DNA of 64,000 nucleotides from Lamellibrachia satsuma (GCA_033239005.1 BSQZ01000060.1:3419001-3483000), one strand, 5' to 3'. Positions 12,637 through 24,605 are shown, counted from the stretch's first letter. The notes: generated from the letters alone by a model not told the origin. Translations and numbers: made by a program.

Positions 12637-13271
12637 CTACGCGTCACTCACGTCATTGATCTCTTATTTTTTATAAAAGTACGTCGATTATTCTATGCTC
12701 AGATTCATGTTAATATTCCCGATTCGCATTAATTGGTCAATCGGACAAGTTTTATTGTCATCGTATGTATTTTAGAAACTATAACAGCTGCAATAGTTTT
12801 CAACGGCAGTTAAAGACTTCCCTTTTCTGACAGGAATGTATAATATAGAATGATCTGTTTACCGGCTTTAATCTTATTAAATATTTATTATTATAATTTT
12901 GTCTTATTTAATTCCTTGTGTACTTTAATTTATTGGATTTATTATTTTACTCCCATTTGATACTTATAGTTATTACTCTTAATGTAACTCATCATTTAAA
13001 TTATTTAATTCCATGTATACGCTTTAGTTGTAATGCCCTTCGATTTAAATTGTGCTTGTATTTTTAACTGTTTAATTTTATGTCTGATTTTTAGTTGTAT
13101 TGTTCTTCATTCATTTATTATTTTGTAATTATTGTATTGTAAATCGCTATAGAGCACTATATGATTATAGCGCTATATAAATATCATAATTTGTTATTAT
13201 TATTTCGGTGGTGCGTTCTAGAAAGACCAGTGCCACAGTAAGCAGCGATTAATATTTTATGAAAACTCCCT
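12637..13271 (+). mobile_element. non-LTR retrotransposon 3' end, copy 2
   Basis: Second, more diverged copy of the element at 6226-6893, with the same start (gctacgcgtcactca), tail (agcgctatataaatat) and post-ATT block (accagtgccacagtaagcag). Confidence 0.6.
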
Positions 13272-13566
13272 GAACAAAGTGCTTGGTCTCCTTCATAAGG
13301 TCGGCCTGTCAAACGTCAAGATAAACCTCTTGATAACTCTGGAAGAAGTTAAGGTTGAACAATGTTTATTATCAGTGGTGGCTTATTACATATAAACTAT
13401 TACACTGCTGGCTTAGTACTTCAGAAAAGCATTCTTATGAATCATTTAATGAAATATTGATTTCTGAAGCAGACAGTTCAACATGAAGTCTTCTTTAGCA
13501 TTTTGATATACCTGACCAGGAGTGTTCGGACCATTCTTAGTGGGAGGAGTGCTATAGATGCTGCAG

Positions 13567-13769
13567 TTCAGAAATGCTTGCAAGCGAGATATCAAATCTG
13601 TTCAGATCAGCATCGAGTACTGGGAATCTGCTGCAACAACTGGCAACAAGTTGTGTGCAGTGGCATCAGGAAGGAAGAAGAAAGGAGAAATGAACTGTGA
13701 ATGGAGAAGAGAGAGTCCAGGGGCCCGTCAATCCCTCATTGACCGCTATATCAAGTCTGACCCATATAG
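13567..13769 (+). CDS. exon of an unidentified plus-strand gene
   Basis: After an acceptor (gatgctgcag) the frame is open for 67 residues, including CKRDIKSVQISIEYWESAA and WRRESPGARQSLIDRYIKSD, and ends at a gtagaa donor with two bases left over. The composition is that of a real soluble protein with a basic KKKGE stretch. Product not recognised. It is probably the first of several exons in this window; a start codon is not identified. Confidence 0.55.
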
Positions 13770-14087
13770 GTAGAATGGTTTTACCATATGTCAAATAAGT
13801 CATGTCACAGTTGTTACTTTCATTTAGTTTAATATGTTTTTATTATTGCTCCCATCAATGTAATATAACACAATTATGTTAAACACATTACACTGATGTT
13901 AACTTGTGTTATCAAATCTTCACTGAAGTGTTTAGTATAGGGGTTCATAGATCAATTGTGAGTTCTTTAGAAAGTCTTACAAGGCAGTAAGTAACATGTA
14001 TTTAACTTTGACAGAATGTTTTGACATTAGGAGACGAGTTGGAAGGAGCGTCTAGTGTCGCTTCGACAAGACTTGCACCAGTGTCAG

Positions 14088-14217
14088 TTGTTGGGTTGAC
14101 CTCAAGTTGTTCATCTACCGACACACATTGACTGCCTACATCTCATATGACACCTGGAACTGACCATTGGCCTCAATGAATGGACGGCCAGCTTCAATGT
14201 GTTTGAAGAGGACTTCA
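14088..14217 (+). CDS. exon of the same unidentified gene, with a frameshift
   Basis: After an acceptor (ccagtgtcag) it joins in phase to the exon ending at 13769 and reads WVDLKLFIYRHTLTAYISYD, then runs into TGA. Shifting frame near 14158 continues as ELTIGLNEWTASFNVFEEDF up to a perfect gtgagt donor. Both halves look like coding sequence, so either one base is lost or gained or the assembly has an error. No family recognised; the alternating pattern suggests beta strands. Confidence 0.5.
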
Positions 14218-14540
14218 GTGAGTGATTTTACAGCAAAATTAATTTAGTAATCATATCAGTCGAGTAGTTACTTGTTAATATCTCACGGATCCCTTTGGAT
14301 ATCACAAAGGACAATAAATTAATTAAACAAATGATCTTCTGTTTGTGGAATTGCCAAAGGTGTCAATAATATCTATACATACATATTTCAGATATCTGCT
14401 AAGAATGTCCACACATAGATGAACATTTTAAGGAATTCCTTATCCATTTGCCCTTTGTCTGTTGCTTTGGATGGCAATTTTGTTAAATCTTATTAGATAT
14501 GTGTCAGCTACATGCACATATGTATTTTGTTAATTTTCAG

Positions 14541-14641
14541 TAAAAGAAGACAATGTGAATCTTCTGAAAGAAGCCAATATATTAAATGTTGTCCACATGA
14601 AGCTGTACCTCAAGATTGACAAGACAAAGAACATTCTGAAG
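14541..14641 (+). CDS. exon of the same unidentified gene
   Basis: Bounded by a strong acceptor (taattttcag) and gtaacc donor. It joins in phase to 14217 and reads KEDNVNLLKEANILNVVHMK and ends DKTKNILK. Product not recognised. Confidence 0.55.
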
Positions 14642-16288
14642 GTAACCATTTGTTTTATGCTGGAAGATCCTACTGCTACTTTGAGTGGGCGCCAATCAAA
14701 TAACATGTTGGCATTGATCTAACATGACAGTTGGTGTAGTCTTATTCAGCTCCGGTGAACTTATCGAACAAATTATACAACCAGATTCATTACAAGGATT
14801 ATTTCATCCTTTCTTCACTAGCAATTAATATTCTAAGTTTCTACGTAGTTGCCAAAAGATCAGCTTACAAATACAGTTGTAACACATCATCACACACTTA
14901 AACCACAACTCCAAATAACGTTTAAATTCGTTCCTGGCACTACATCCAAATCTGGATGATTTGTATCTTAATCAAATCATATTTCGAGACGGTACTCAGC
15001 GTTTCTACGTCACATTTAAGTCCCAAGATGAAACTGGAGGTGGGAGTTTTGCGTGAGTTTTGCACTCGACCATGTTTCATCTTATCCATAATCCGATAAT
15101 TCAGCAAATAATCTAGAAAATGTTCACTAAAATACTCAATCCTGACCAATATAATGAACTGAGTAACTGGAGCTTCACGAACAATATAAAACATAAATTC
15201 CATATATCGAAAGGAATTTAGTTTTAACTTAACTAGAGTATGGGAAAACTCTTATTTATTCTAGCATCTGCCCATATTTATTTTTAGCGTTGTTCCGAGT
15301 CTTGCCTTTATGCAATATGACCACAACTTTTATTCTAAGGATGATTTGTAACCATATTTGTTTTATGCCTTTATATAAGGTGTTATCAATAAAGTAAATA
15401 AGATAACGATGTTACAGTGAAAGAAGTGACTTCAGAGTAACCGAACAAGTGTTGTCCGTTGACTATCGCAGTGGTATCTGAATTAGTGACAACTTTTGTG
15501 AATATGTGAAAAATTACAGTGCAAAAGCTGTATGATAAATTGTAATAATTTAACAACATTGATGCATAATATAAATTAAAACACGGATGTTAAATAAAAT
15601 TCCGTGACACCCACCCTTCCCACCATTACCACACTGAGCAGCCTTAGCTGTTCCAATTCCACCACCTCAGCTGTTCCAGCTCCACCTTTACCACCTTTCC
15701 AATCTACTTTTACAGAAGATATAATCATTCCCATAGGCACAGGTTGATCGAAAAAGTGAGCAACTTGCTTGGAAAAAGGCAGACAGCAGTAACGATCACG
15801 AATAGCATGGTACAGATTGGATGCCAAAATGGAAATTTGGTAAAAAAAATTAGGGGGTGTGACACCAGTATGTGAGGGAGCAGGTAGCCATTTTGTATTA
15901 TAACAGTCGTTGGTGTTATTGGTTTAGTGGCCCAGTGCATCAGCAACATTGTGTAAAAAATTTGGACAGAATAGTTGTATTTGGGTTGTTTCACAGCCAC
16001 TGGAAGCATTGCGTAGATCAGCATTTTCAAATCTGGCCGCAATGGGTATTTGATCATGTGATACCCCTTTATAGTGGCATATCGAAATCATGCCATTCGC
16101 GTTGTACCTTATCAACTAGACGCATGAATGCAGTCACATAAACAATAAAATTTCACAAACCTGTCAAATTGGAATTTACCCAAAATCTTGTTATATGTGA
16201 AAAACTGTAAATTTATGGCATGTTTGGGTAAAAATCAAGCAATCAAATGAATATTAGTTTGAGAAAAAACTCATTTGTATACTTGAAG
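14642..16288. other. probable intron
   Basis: Lies between plus-strand exons. No supported exon. Opposing frames at 15576-16141 are short and unsupported. Confidence 0.4.
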
Positions 16289-16450
16289 AGACAGTAAACA
16301 GGCTTCATTGGATCGCAATGCTCTTGAAATCTAGTATGCATGATCTATGATTTATCAAGTGTCAATATCAACCTATTAAATTAAATTATGTGACTGGTTT
16401 TCAGCTAATATTATGGGCAAGGTAGTGTTTAGACTTGGTTGTTAAACAGA
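16289..16450 (+). repeat. dispersed repeat R4, first part, direct copy
   Basis: Matches 18752-18912 in the same orientation (shared gtgactggttttcagctaat). Confidence 0.8.
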
Positions 16451-16965
16451 TAATGACTTGACAAGCAGGAGTGTACCACAATGTGTCTACATATATATTT
16501 TGGCGCAACTTGATATTTTACAGTTTCTGAAACAAAACATCCCTATTAATGTCGCTGCCAAACCTGTACTAGAGCATAGAAGACCAAGACTAGTACAGCT
16601 TAGATGAGACATGACATTTCTCACGCATGCACAAAAACAATAGTTAAGACCAACTAAAAGGATAATAGCCTGGCCCTAGCTGTTCTGTTCCGTGTTTGTG
16701 GGTGGGTGTTGGGATGGACGGGGTGTTTGGAAGGGTGAGCGTTTGTTGTTGCAGCTGCATAGACTGAAATTATTCTGTGTGTCGTACAGTGTCACTAATC
16801 TTGGCTAGATCTAATGTAAACTATCTAGCCTAAAGCCCTAAAATTTTGCCATTTTGTTTATAGCAACAAACGCCGGGTATTCGACATGCTTTTCAATGAA
16901 AATGCTACTGCCCAAATTGACTCAAAAGGGAAACTTTTGTTTAGCAAAATCTGATGCCATATGAT

Positions 16966-17404
16966 TTATGGCCCAAATGACCACTGGTAGCAATAGCTTA
17001 GCTAATGATGGAGATGATTCTGTTTCAGGCACAACTTTTCACACTTACGCTGCATGCACACAATACTTGTGGTGGGAGAAGCGCTTGTCACCTTCTGGTG
17101 GTTCCTACTGTGGATCACAACAGCAAACTTTGCTGTCGTGTGAACTAAGAACAGCGCACACTGGTACTATTTTGTAAATTGCAAATGTTGTGTTTGTTTT
17201 ATACTGAGGGGCTTGGTGCTCTGCAAAGTCATATCAGTTGCTGACTTGAGATGGTAGGTGCACGGTTATGAGACCTTAACATGTCTAAAGGGAAATGTGG
17301 TTGATACCAAATAAATATTCAACTGCCACATTATTTACGCAGCTAGACGTCTAAAATGATGGCGATATGGAGCCTGTTTATTATGAAGGAAACACATATT
17401 TGCC
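16966..17404 (+). repeat. dispersed repeat R4, second part, inverted copy
   Basis: Matches the reverse complement of 18932-19362 (for example acaatacttgtggtgggaga). The two parts of R4 are therefore in different relative orientation at the two sites. Confidence 0.85.
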
Positions 17405-17894
17405 CTCGTTGCAGTATTGACAGTTGCAGTCCGACCCATGTTTGCTGTTGTGACCAACTATGTGCAGCGGAAACATCGTCATGTCTTCGGGATGGTCTAA
17501 AAGTGAGCCTCCTTTAATGTTTCTGGCATTTCAAGAGGTACCTCTTTGACAGCCTAAACAATGTTGGTTAGTGCAACAAGGTAATGAACATAACAAGTTA
17601 CATGCTTCCTGATATGATCTCACTGATATGTAATTTTTTTCCAGTGGGATAATAGTTTTGTATGTTAGTATGCTGAAATAAACCATTAAGAATGTAGAAT
17701 ATAAATGCTGTGGAGCAATGATGAAGAAGAATGGGGAAAAAATCGACTACAGGTATTTGTCCCAGCCTCACCCAGGACTACAGGGAAAAGGAGAGCAACA
17801 ATTCCATATGTCATGTATAAATGCTGTGTACTCCATCTCTCATTACTAAATGCTGTGTACTCCCTCTCTCACGATTAAATGCACAAGCGTCCAA

Positions 17895-17957
17895 GATGCA
17901 GTTAGCAGAATTTACTGGAGTCCAAGATGCAATTCAGTAAATTCTGCTAACTACATC
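17895..17957. repeat. 23-bp stem, 17-nt loop hairpin
   Basis: gatgcagttagcagaattta.. pairs with 17935-17957 with one mismatch. It lies in a presumed intron 85 bp upstream of a coding exon. Confidence 0.85.
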
Positions 17958-18041
17958 ACAAGAGAATGCAAATGAATGAACGAATTAATGAATACTATGC
18001 TAGAGGTGAGCGAGTAGATAATGGTGATGTTTTGTTGATAG

Positions 18042-18231
18042 GGCAAGCATATGGTGGACGCGGATGGTGCGGAGAGGTTCAACAACATGTTCCACGAGAA
18101 CTTGATGTTCCACACAGAGAACAACCTGCGTATGCACGTGAAAGCGCTACAACAAACAGTCGACGGCATGACAGCCAAGAACATCGTCTTGCTGGCCGAG
18201 CACAACACAGTAATGATTGCCAGAGGTGACG
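18042..18231 (+). CDS. coiled-coil-like exon, unidentified plus-strand gene
   Basis: Between a gatag acceptor and a gtaaga donor, 63 codons are open: DADGAERFNNMFHENLMF, NLRMHVKALQQTVDGM, TAKNIVLLAEHNTVMIARGD. Heptad-like spacing of hydrophobic residues suggests a coiled coil. It ends one base into a codon and joins in phase to the exon at 19564. It resembles helical segments of cytoskeletal proteins, but I cannot name the family. Whether it belongs to the same gene as the 13.5-14.6 kb exons is inferred from strand and spacing. Confidence 0.65.
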
Positions 18232-18751
18232 GTAAGAACAAACTCTGGCATTTCATTTCAGTTTGAAGTTGGATAAAAGCACTTTTATTGACTAAATGTT
18301 TGAAGATTGTCTTCCAAAGCAATACGTTCCAAATGGCTAGTTGATTAGGAAGCCATTGGCTTGGAATCCACCATTATCATAGTTTTCCTACAAGAGCCGG
18401 CTAGATGATATGAACCTGTAAAATAACAGTGACATGTCATCGCTGTGGGTTGATCTGAGGAAGTTTGTTATTGGACAGGTTGATATTCATAGTGCTGGAA
18501 CAACTTGAATCCGGGTGTCACGTCAATATTCTCTCTTTTGTCACGCTTGTCGTCGTTGGTGTAATACTAATATTTAATGTTGCTGGTACATCAAATATCC
18601 CCTGGTCCTGTGCTGGCTACGAGGGAATGTTATTTTCTAGGGCACAAGAAAGAGACTACAATGCTATAGTTCTCTACTTCCAACACGCCAGCAACCATGT
18701 CGACCACAAGGGTGGCGTCGCAATAATCTTGCCCTTTGTTTACAAGCAACT

Positions 18752-18912
18752 GAGACAGTAAACTGGCTTCATTGGTTCGCAATGCTCTGGAAATCTAGTG
18801 TACTTGATCTATGGTTTATCAAGTGTCAATATCAATCTATAATTAAATTATGTGACTGGTTTTCAGCTAATATTATGGGCAAGGTATTGTTTAGACTTGG
18901 TTGTAAAACAAA
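18752..18912 (+). repeat. dispersed repeat R4, first part
   Basis: See 16289-16450. Confidence 0.8.
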
Positions 18913-18931
18913 TGCAAACAATGCAATTGAG

Positions 18932-19362
18932 CCAAATATGTGTTTCCTTCTTAACAATCAGGCTCCATATCACCATCATTTGAGGTGTCAAGCTGAATAA
19001 TGTGGCAGTCGAATATTTAGTTGGTATCAACCACATTTCCCTTTCGATACAAAACCGTGCACGTACCGTCTCGAGTTAGCAACCGATGACTTCTCTGAGC
19101 ACTAAGCCACTATGTATAAAACAAACACAATATCCACGGTTGATAAGATAGTGTCAGTATGCACTGTTCTTAGTTCACACAACAGCAAAATTTGCTGTTG
19201 TGATCCACAGTAGGAACCACGAGAAGGTGACAAGCGCTTCTCCCACCACAAGTATTGTGTGCATGCAGTATACTCTGGTAAGTGTGAAGAGTTGTGCCTG
19301 AAACTGAACCATCTCCATCATTAGCTAGGATAGCTCTACCAGTGGTCATTTCGGCCCATCTC
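18932..19362 (-). repeat. dispersed repeat R4, second part
   Basis: Reverse complement of 16966-17404. It lies in the intron between exons 18042-18231 and 19564-19645. Confidence 0.85.
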
Positions 19363-19563
19363 TGTATACTTTCAGAATATGATCAAAGATGTTAGCAACA
19401 TATCCTATAGAAAGATAAATTTCATAATATTAGCATTTTCTTGTAATTTAACATGTTTACAAGAACATTGTACTTCTAAAACAAATGGAACATCTTTTGG
19501 TCGAATATAAATTAATTAAATACAATTTTGGAAGAGCATAAAATGTCACCCATATATATATAG

Positions 19564-19645
19564 GCTTTGTCAAAGCTGGTGTGTTTGTTCGCAAAATGAT
19601 TGACAAGACTGCGAAAAGTCTCCAGGCTGAGAGTATGATGGTCTG
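19564..19645 (+). CDS. following exon of the coiled-coil gene
   Basis: The acceptor (tatatatatag) and a consensus gtgagt donor bound a frame reading FVKAGVFVRKMIDKTAKSL then QAESMMV. Two leading bases complete the codon left open at 18231, giving ARGDGFVKAG. The gene's next exon was not found; a transposase-like gene on the other strand begins 0.6 kb further on. Confidence 0.6.
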
Positions 19646-19921
19646 GTGAGTTTCTTGACATCTTGCAGCACATTCTTGTTTAACAGTTCCTCCTCCAATA
19701 TATTACTGCAGTCTTAGAACCTGAAAATAAAACACTACAAATATATACCGCAATATTTTAAGGATTTGTTGGGAATAATGATATATGAATATTATAAGAT
19801 CTGTCCAGTTAATTACAAGATGGGTTATTCTGTATGAGAAAATTGTCTGTATATTCTGAGGTAAGACTTGGAGAAAACAACTGTACACGTCTCTGTTAAT
19901 TTACCTGGAATAAGCCATTTG

Positions 19922-20070
19922 CTTTGTACCAAAAGTAAGTGAATTGTTAATTGAATTAAAGTGAATTGTTAATTTAATTGAAGAATTTGGGAGGTTAATT
20001 TAATTGGAACATTTCTGATTTAATTGTAATTTAATTAATTAGCTTTTCAAGTTAATTGCCCCATGCTTGG
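19922..20070 (+). repeat. AATTAA-rich repeat, right end of element R5
   Basis: Matches 27762-27935 in direct orientation (gaagaatttggg, then ggttaatttaatt, then gccccatgc). Confidence 0.75.
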
Positions 20071-20285
20071 TACAGGTAGTTTATGCAAAAATATCAGTAA
20101 CTTTAATTAATGCATTTGTTATACGCAAATGCATCATTGCAGTTGTAGATTGTAGTGGTTATTACTATCGTAGGTAGTCCTTGAATATATGGTATTAAAC
20201 TAAGCTGAGTCAATATTATTGACCCCTAATGGTTTTTGCTGGTTGGTGAATAAATAATATTTAATCATGCTTATATGGTAAATAC

Positions 20286-20486
20286 CTGCACCAGCTGGAC
20301 ATCCAGTACTTTGTTCACTCGGTTCTCCAGCGAACTATAACAACCATACTTTGCACAATGTCCAGGACTGTCGAACCGAGCATCTCCGGACAGTTCAAAG
20401 CCCCCACCAATCTCTCTGAGTTCGTCCATGATTTGAGCCTGGGCGTCCAACCATTCAGCCATCACAGCTGAAGCTGTGTAGCCTTT
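20286..20486 (-). CDS. THAP/DDE transposase-like exon
   Basis: A phase 0/0 exon of 67 codons with a pyrimidine-rich acceptor (caacctttcag) and a gtattt donor. It encodes WLDAQAQIMDELREIGGG, SGDARFDSPGHCAKYG and NRVNKVLDVQLVQ. I recognise this block from a multicopy metazoan family, usually with an N-terminal THAP finger, whose normal motif is GDGRCDSPGHSAKYG; the Asp of GDxR/C is the likely first DDE-type acid (inference). The frame is intact, so it could be a domesticated gene or a recent copy. Downstream exons (QSNE..GLKR block) were not found below 20286. Confidence 0.7.
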
Positions 20487-20861
20487 CTGAAAGGTTGATG
20501 GTGAGATAGAGAGCAAGTTATTAAAGGACAGAACCTTCAGAACTCAACTCGACAGAGCACCGGATGGCCACATTCACCACACAACTGGAAGAGCTACATT
20601 AGCAGATCCTCAAAAACCATGTATATTGGTTGCTCTCTGATGCCCTTACTAGATTTCTGTTTGTAGCTGAAAATTCACAAATTCCATTGCATTATTTTTT
20701 AATAAAAAATTTAGTCATGCAACTTATGAACTGCTTGATAAAAATTAACATGACTAAAACAGTAGTCAAGGTATTCTGTTGTTGTTGTTGATTTTTTTGG
20801 TATCCAGTAATACTGAGGATAGCACATTAAAGCACACCAAACTACACTTATTTCCAATGTG

Positions 20862-21125
20862 GTCCTCCTGGTTTTAAGAGTGTCCTTCTGTAGAGCTAGT
20901 GCGTCCATCACAGGTTTTATCCATTTCCCTGCATGGGATCTTTTACTTCCCCTGGCATAGACACCAGAAAGAAGGGACCAACAGCTTTTATTGTCTCTTC
21001 CGAAAGACACAGGCAAAGTGGGGTAAATGAAATTGCCCAAGCTTTGAAACGGCGGAGGTGGTTTCGAACCCCGGTCCCTTCGACCAAAAGCCCGACGCTC
21101 TACCACACGACTACCAGGCCGCACC
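20862..21125 (-). mobile_element. tRNA-derived SINE
   Basis: On the minus strand a tRNA-like head (tggtagtcgtgtggtagagc, B box ggttcgaaacc at 21060-21070) is followed by the body shared with the other SINEs here (gcaatttcatttacc, then cggaagagacaat). Confidence 0.8.
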
Positions 21126-21186
21126 AATGTTGCATTGAAAATCTCAGATAACTGGAAAACCAAAGAATGCACACAATAATACTAAC

Positions 21187-21451
21187 TCTTCATCACTGGA
21201 CTCCTCATCATTGGTCTCTTCTGCAGCATCCAGAATAGAGAGGTCAAATGTTTTATAGTCACTGGATGATTTTACTGGTGCCGACAAGGTGGAGGGAGAG
21301 GGCGATGGTGGCTCAGCTAATGGGACATCGGCTGGAGTCTTCTTGGGTGTGGAAATTAGACAGGGTGGCTCAAGTTGAATGTCGACAGAGATATCATCCA
21401 AGCTGTACTGTGTCCCTGTGTCACATGCCACCACCATGTCTGTTTGAATCT
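21187..21451 (-). CDS. acidic linker exon, THAP/DDE-like gene
   Basis: The acceptor (ctacattccag) is followed by IQTDMVVACDTGTQYSLDD, a Pro/Ser-rich stretch and an acidic end NDEESSDEE before a gttagt donor; 87 full codons. Such low-complexity linkers with TDxxxxCDTGTQ lie between the THAP finger and the DDE part in that family. The zinc-rich block expected between this exon and 20486 is absent; a SINE occupies that place. Membership is inferred from motif and position. Confidence 0.55.
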
Positions 21452-22451
21452 CTGGAATGTAGAATAATCATTGAAAAAACAAAGTTCATAATAATTATGT
21501 ATGTTTGTTGACATACAGACTACACGCCAAAAATAAAGTAGTAATAATGCTGAGAGAAATGCAATTTTCTTATTTTTGATGGAGACATTCATCTTGGTAT
21601 ATAAAAGTACTAACAATTATGCTGGTGAAGACAGACATACTAGACACAATTCCCTGCAAATATTAATGTTGTTTTCATTCACATTTCCACTGTTTTCTGG
21701 CTTCATATATCAGGCACTGTCTGATTTTTAATAGACTTGTCTGGTTTTTGGTCTGCAAGTGGTATAAATCTGCCACAGCTGCTACAAGGCGTTCACAAAA
21801 CCAAAAAATTATGATATACTGGGGGTCTCACCTGGCTTGAGCTCCCTCCCTAAAATTGCATGCCATAAGGTGTGAAAATTTTTAACAGTTAGCTTGAAAA
21901 TTGTAGATTTTGGGTCATCTCGACCATGTTAATTTCCCTGCCCTTTCCGCCTGCGACTGTAGATAAAATATTATGTGTAATTTTTTTAATAGTGGGTAGC
22001 AAAAATTTGCAATTGAATTGTTATTCTGATATTTGACAGACGCTGTGGCATTTTTCGATCTATGCCAAAAATATACTTCTAGGCCCAGTAGCACATCTAC
22101 ATTATACATTCCCAATTTATTGCCAAAGTCAAGGAGAGGTTTGGGGGTAAATCATCCTAATATAATCAGCTAATGACATATTTTCCCTTAATGCACCGAT
22201 TGGGCAATTATCGATTGCCATAAAAAAAATCCTGGTATAATATTAGACTCTTGGCAGTCTCAAGTAGTTAGTCTCCAAACAGCCCAATCTTGGGCTAATT
22301 ATGTATGCCTACCTGGCGATGCCACACCATAAAATCTAATTAAAATCTTGAGCTAAACACAAAAGTTATATTGATTTCTTTCCTACATTTTGTTATAATT
22401 TGACTGTAATAAACATTTTAGATCTATCGTGGACGTCACCACTACTGCCAC
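21452..22451. other. no gene seen
   Basis: AT-rich DNA, probably intronic. No repeats beyond short runs. Confidence 0.4.
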
Positions 22452-22905
22452 TGGCACTTCACATAGACACATGGTTGGAGACACCACACACAGACACATG
22501 GTTGGAGACACTTCACATAGACACATGGTTGGAGACACCACACACAGACACATGGTTGGAGACACCACACACAGACAGCTGGTTGGAGACACCACACACA
22601 GACACATGGTTGGAGACACCACACACCGACACATGGTTGGAGACACCACACACAGACAAATGGTTGGAGACAAACACACACAGACACATGGTTGGAGACA
22701 CCACACACCAACACATGGTTGGAGACACCACACACAGACACATGGCTGGAGGCACCACACACAAACACATGGTTGGAGGCACCACACACAGACACATGGC
22801 TGGGGACACTATACACAGACTGATGGTTGGAGACACCACTCACAGACACATGGTTGGAGACACCACACACAGACACATGGCTGGAGACACCACACGGAGA
22901 TATAT
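22452..22905 (+). repeat. 27-bp minisatellite, about 17 copies
   Basis: The unit is acacatggttggagacacca plus cacacag. Its length is a multiple of three, so several frames stay open and produce spurious HTHRHMVGDTT-type proteins. Confidence 0.97.
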
Positions 22906-22907
22906 GG

Positions 22908-23400
22908 CTGTAACCAGTTAGTCGGACCACAAAACAGGATGGCATAAACCATAACCAGTTAGTCGGACCACATAAAACAGGATGGCATAAACCATAACCA
23001 GTTAGTCAGACCACATAAAACAGGATGGCATAAACTGTAACCAGTTAGTCGGACCACATAAAACAGGATGGCATAAACCGTAACCAGTTAGTCGGACCAC
23101 ATGAGACAGGATGGCATAAACTGTAACCAGTTAGTCGTACTACTACATAAAACAGGATGGCATCAACCGTAACCAGTTAGTCGTACTACATAAAACAGGA
23201 TGGCATAAACTGTAACCAGTTAGTTGTACTACATAAAACAGGATAACATAAACTGTAACCAGTTAGTCGTACTACATAAAACAGGATGGCATAAACCGTA
23301 ATCAGTTAGTAGGACTACATAAAACAGGATGGCATAAACCGTTACCAGTTAGTCGGACCACATAAGACAGGATGGCATAAACCAGTTAGTCGGATCACAT
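22908..23400 (+). repeat. about 43-bp minisatellite, 11 copies
   Basis: The unit includes ccagttagtcggaccacata and aaacaggatggcataaaccg. It abuts the 27-bp array directly. Confidence 0.97.
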
Positions 23401-23601
23401 AAAGTCCAGTATTGATGATTGGTCAACGTTACATCAACGTAAGTAATGATACCTTTTGACAAGTTTGTACAATTTTCAAGAATTCATGGAACATCTCAAG
23501 ATGTGCCTTACCTTAATGACATCTTCACCAAAGTAACCTTCAAACGGCCTGTATTTGAATATTGTGACAACCCAGGCTAGCTTGCATGTCACAAAATCCA
23601 T

Positions 23602-24230
23602 TCAACATGTGTTTGGCAGGGACACCTCCGGTATAGTGACCGAATCAGAAATTAGTTTGGTTAGTTTATCCCACAGAGGGCGCCTTATTTCCCAGGGCTG
23701 TGAGCAGTCTTGTTCAATGAGGTTGATCTTTACTTGGTGGTACAGTGTCAGATTACCATGTTGAGGTGGATCAAACTTCAGTGATACATCATCCGTGTAA
23801 TCAGGATCATAAGCAGGAAGGATGTAAACCATATCTGGGGAAGCTGAATTCTTCCCACTGTTTTCCTGCATTGTTACCATGGTGACAGATGATGGGGAAA
23901 GACATCACATCCCCTCTCAAACATCTGAAGAGTTGGAGAATCTGGTGTATTCCTTATGTTGACTAACAACTTGCCTTCAACAGAGAGTGCTGGCTCCTCA
24001 TCCGTCCAATGCTGGTGCAGTCTCATTAGCCAGGAATGAGAGGTTTTATCCTCTGAATCTTCTGCTGATAGCTTGAATTGAAATATTTCATCTTCAAATA
24101 CTTCCACATCAGATTCAGATGTTACGCATGGTGGCGTGTTGACAAACGTTTCGTTGGTGCTAGAGACACTGTATATAGCTGAGCCACTACTGACTGGTGC
24201 ATATGTAGCCCGCTTCCTTCTGCCTGGCTT
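23602..24230 (-). CDS. unidentified coding stretch, one frameshift
   Basis: After an acceptor (cacaacctaag) a long frame begins KPGRRKRATYAPVSSGSAIY, followed by DVEVFEDEIFQFKLSAEDSE and ends CDVFPHHLSP. A second frame overlapping by one base step (from 23880) continues NSGKNSASPDMVYILPAYD, then QVKINLIEQDCSQPWEIRRP to 23602. Together they make about 210 residues of non-repetitive, coding-like protein. The break at 23874-23880 is too short for an intron, so a 1-bp indel is likely. The basic GRRKR could be a nuclear signal or a convertase site. It could belong to the FN3-module gene upstream or to the THAP/DDE-like gene downstream; I cannot decide. Confidence 0.55.
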
Positions 24231-24605
24231 CTTAGGTTGTGACACACATATCACACAAACACATACACATTAGCTGTGACACACCTGTCACACAAACACA
24301 TACACATTTGTTGTGACACACCTGTCACACAAACACAAAATACTTGAGCTGTGACACACCTGTCACACAAACACAAAACATTTGAGCTGTAGCACACCTG
24401 TCACACAAACACTTCAATTGTGAAACATATGTCACACAAACAGTTAAGTTGTGATATACCTGTCACACAAACAGTTCAGTTGTGATATACCTGTCACACA
24501 AACACTTGAACTGTGACACACCTGTCACACAAACACTTCAGTTGAGAAACATATGTCACACAAACACAAACACTTGAGCTGTCACACACCTGTCACACAA
24601 ACACA
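24228..24605 (-). repeat. 34-37-bp minisatellite at a splice acceptor
   Basis: About ten units, minus-strand form gtgtgacaggtgtgtcacag then ctcaag. The acceptor of the exon at 24230 (gtgtgtcacaacctaag) is itself a diverged last unit. Confidence 0.9.

Noticed and set aside
17395..17510. Possible plus exon (VTNYVQRKHRHVFGMV)
   Set aside because: It ends in a stop without a donor, and its phase does not fit the neighbouring exons.
22383..22947. Five overlapping frames rich in Cys/Val or His/Thr
   Set aside because: All come from the 27-bp minisatellite; no splice sites or non-repeat protein attached.
22908..23400. CRISPR-like array of regular repeats
   Set aside because: Units are contiguous tandem copies without unique spacers, and the DNA is eukaryotic. 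The same holds for 47905-48575, 54545-54965 and 59505-60395.
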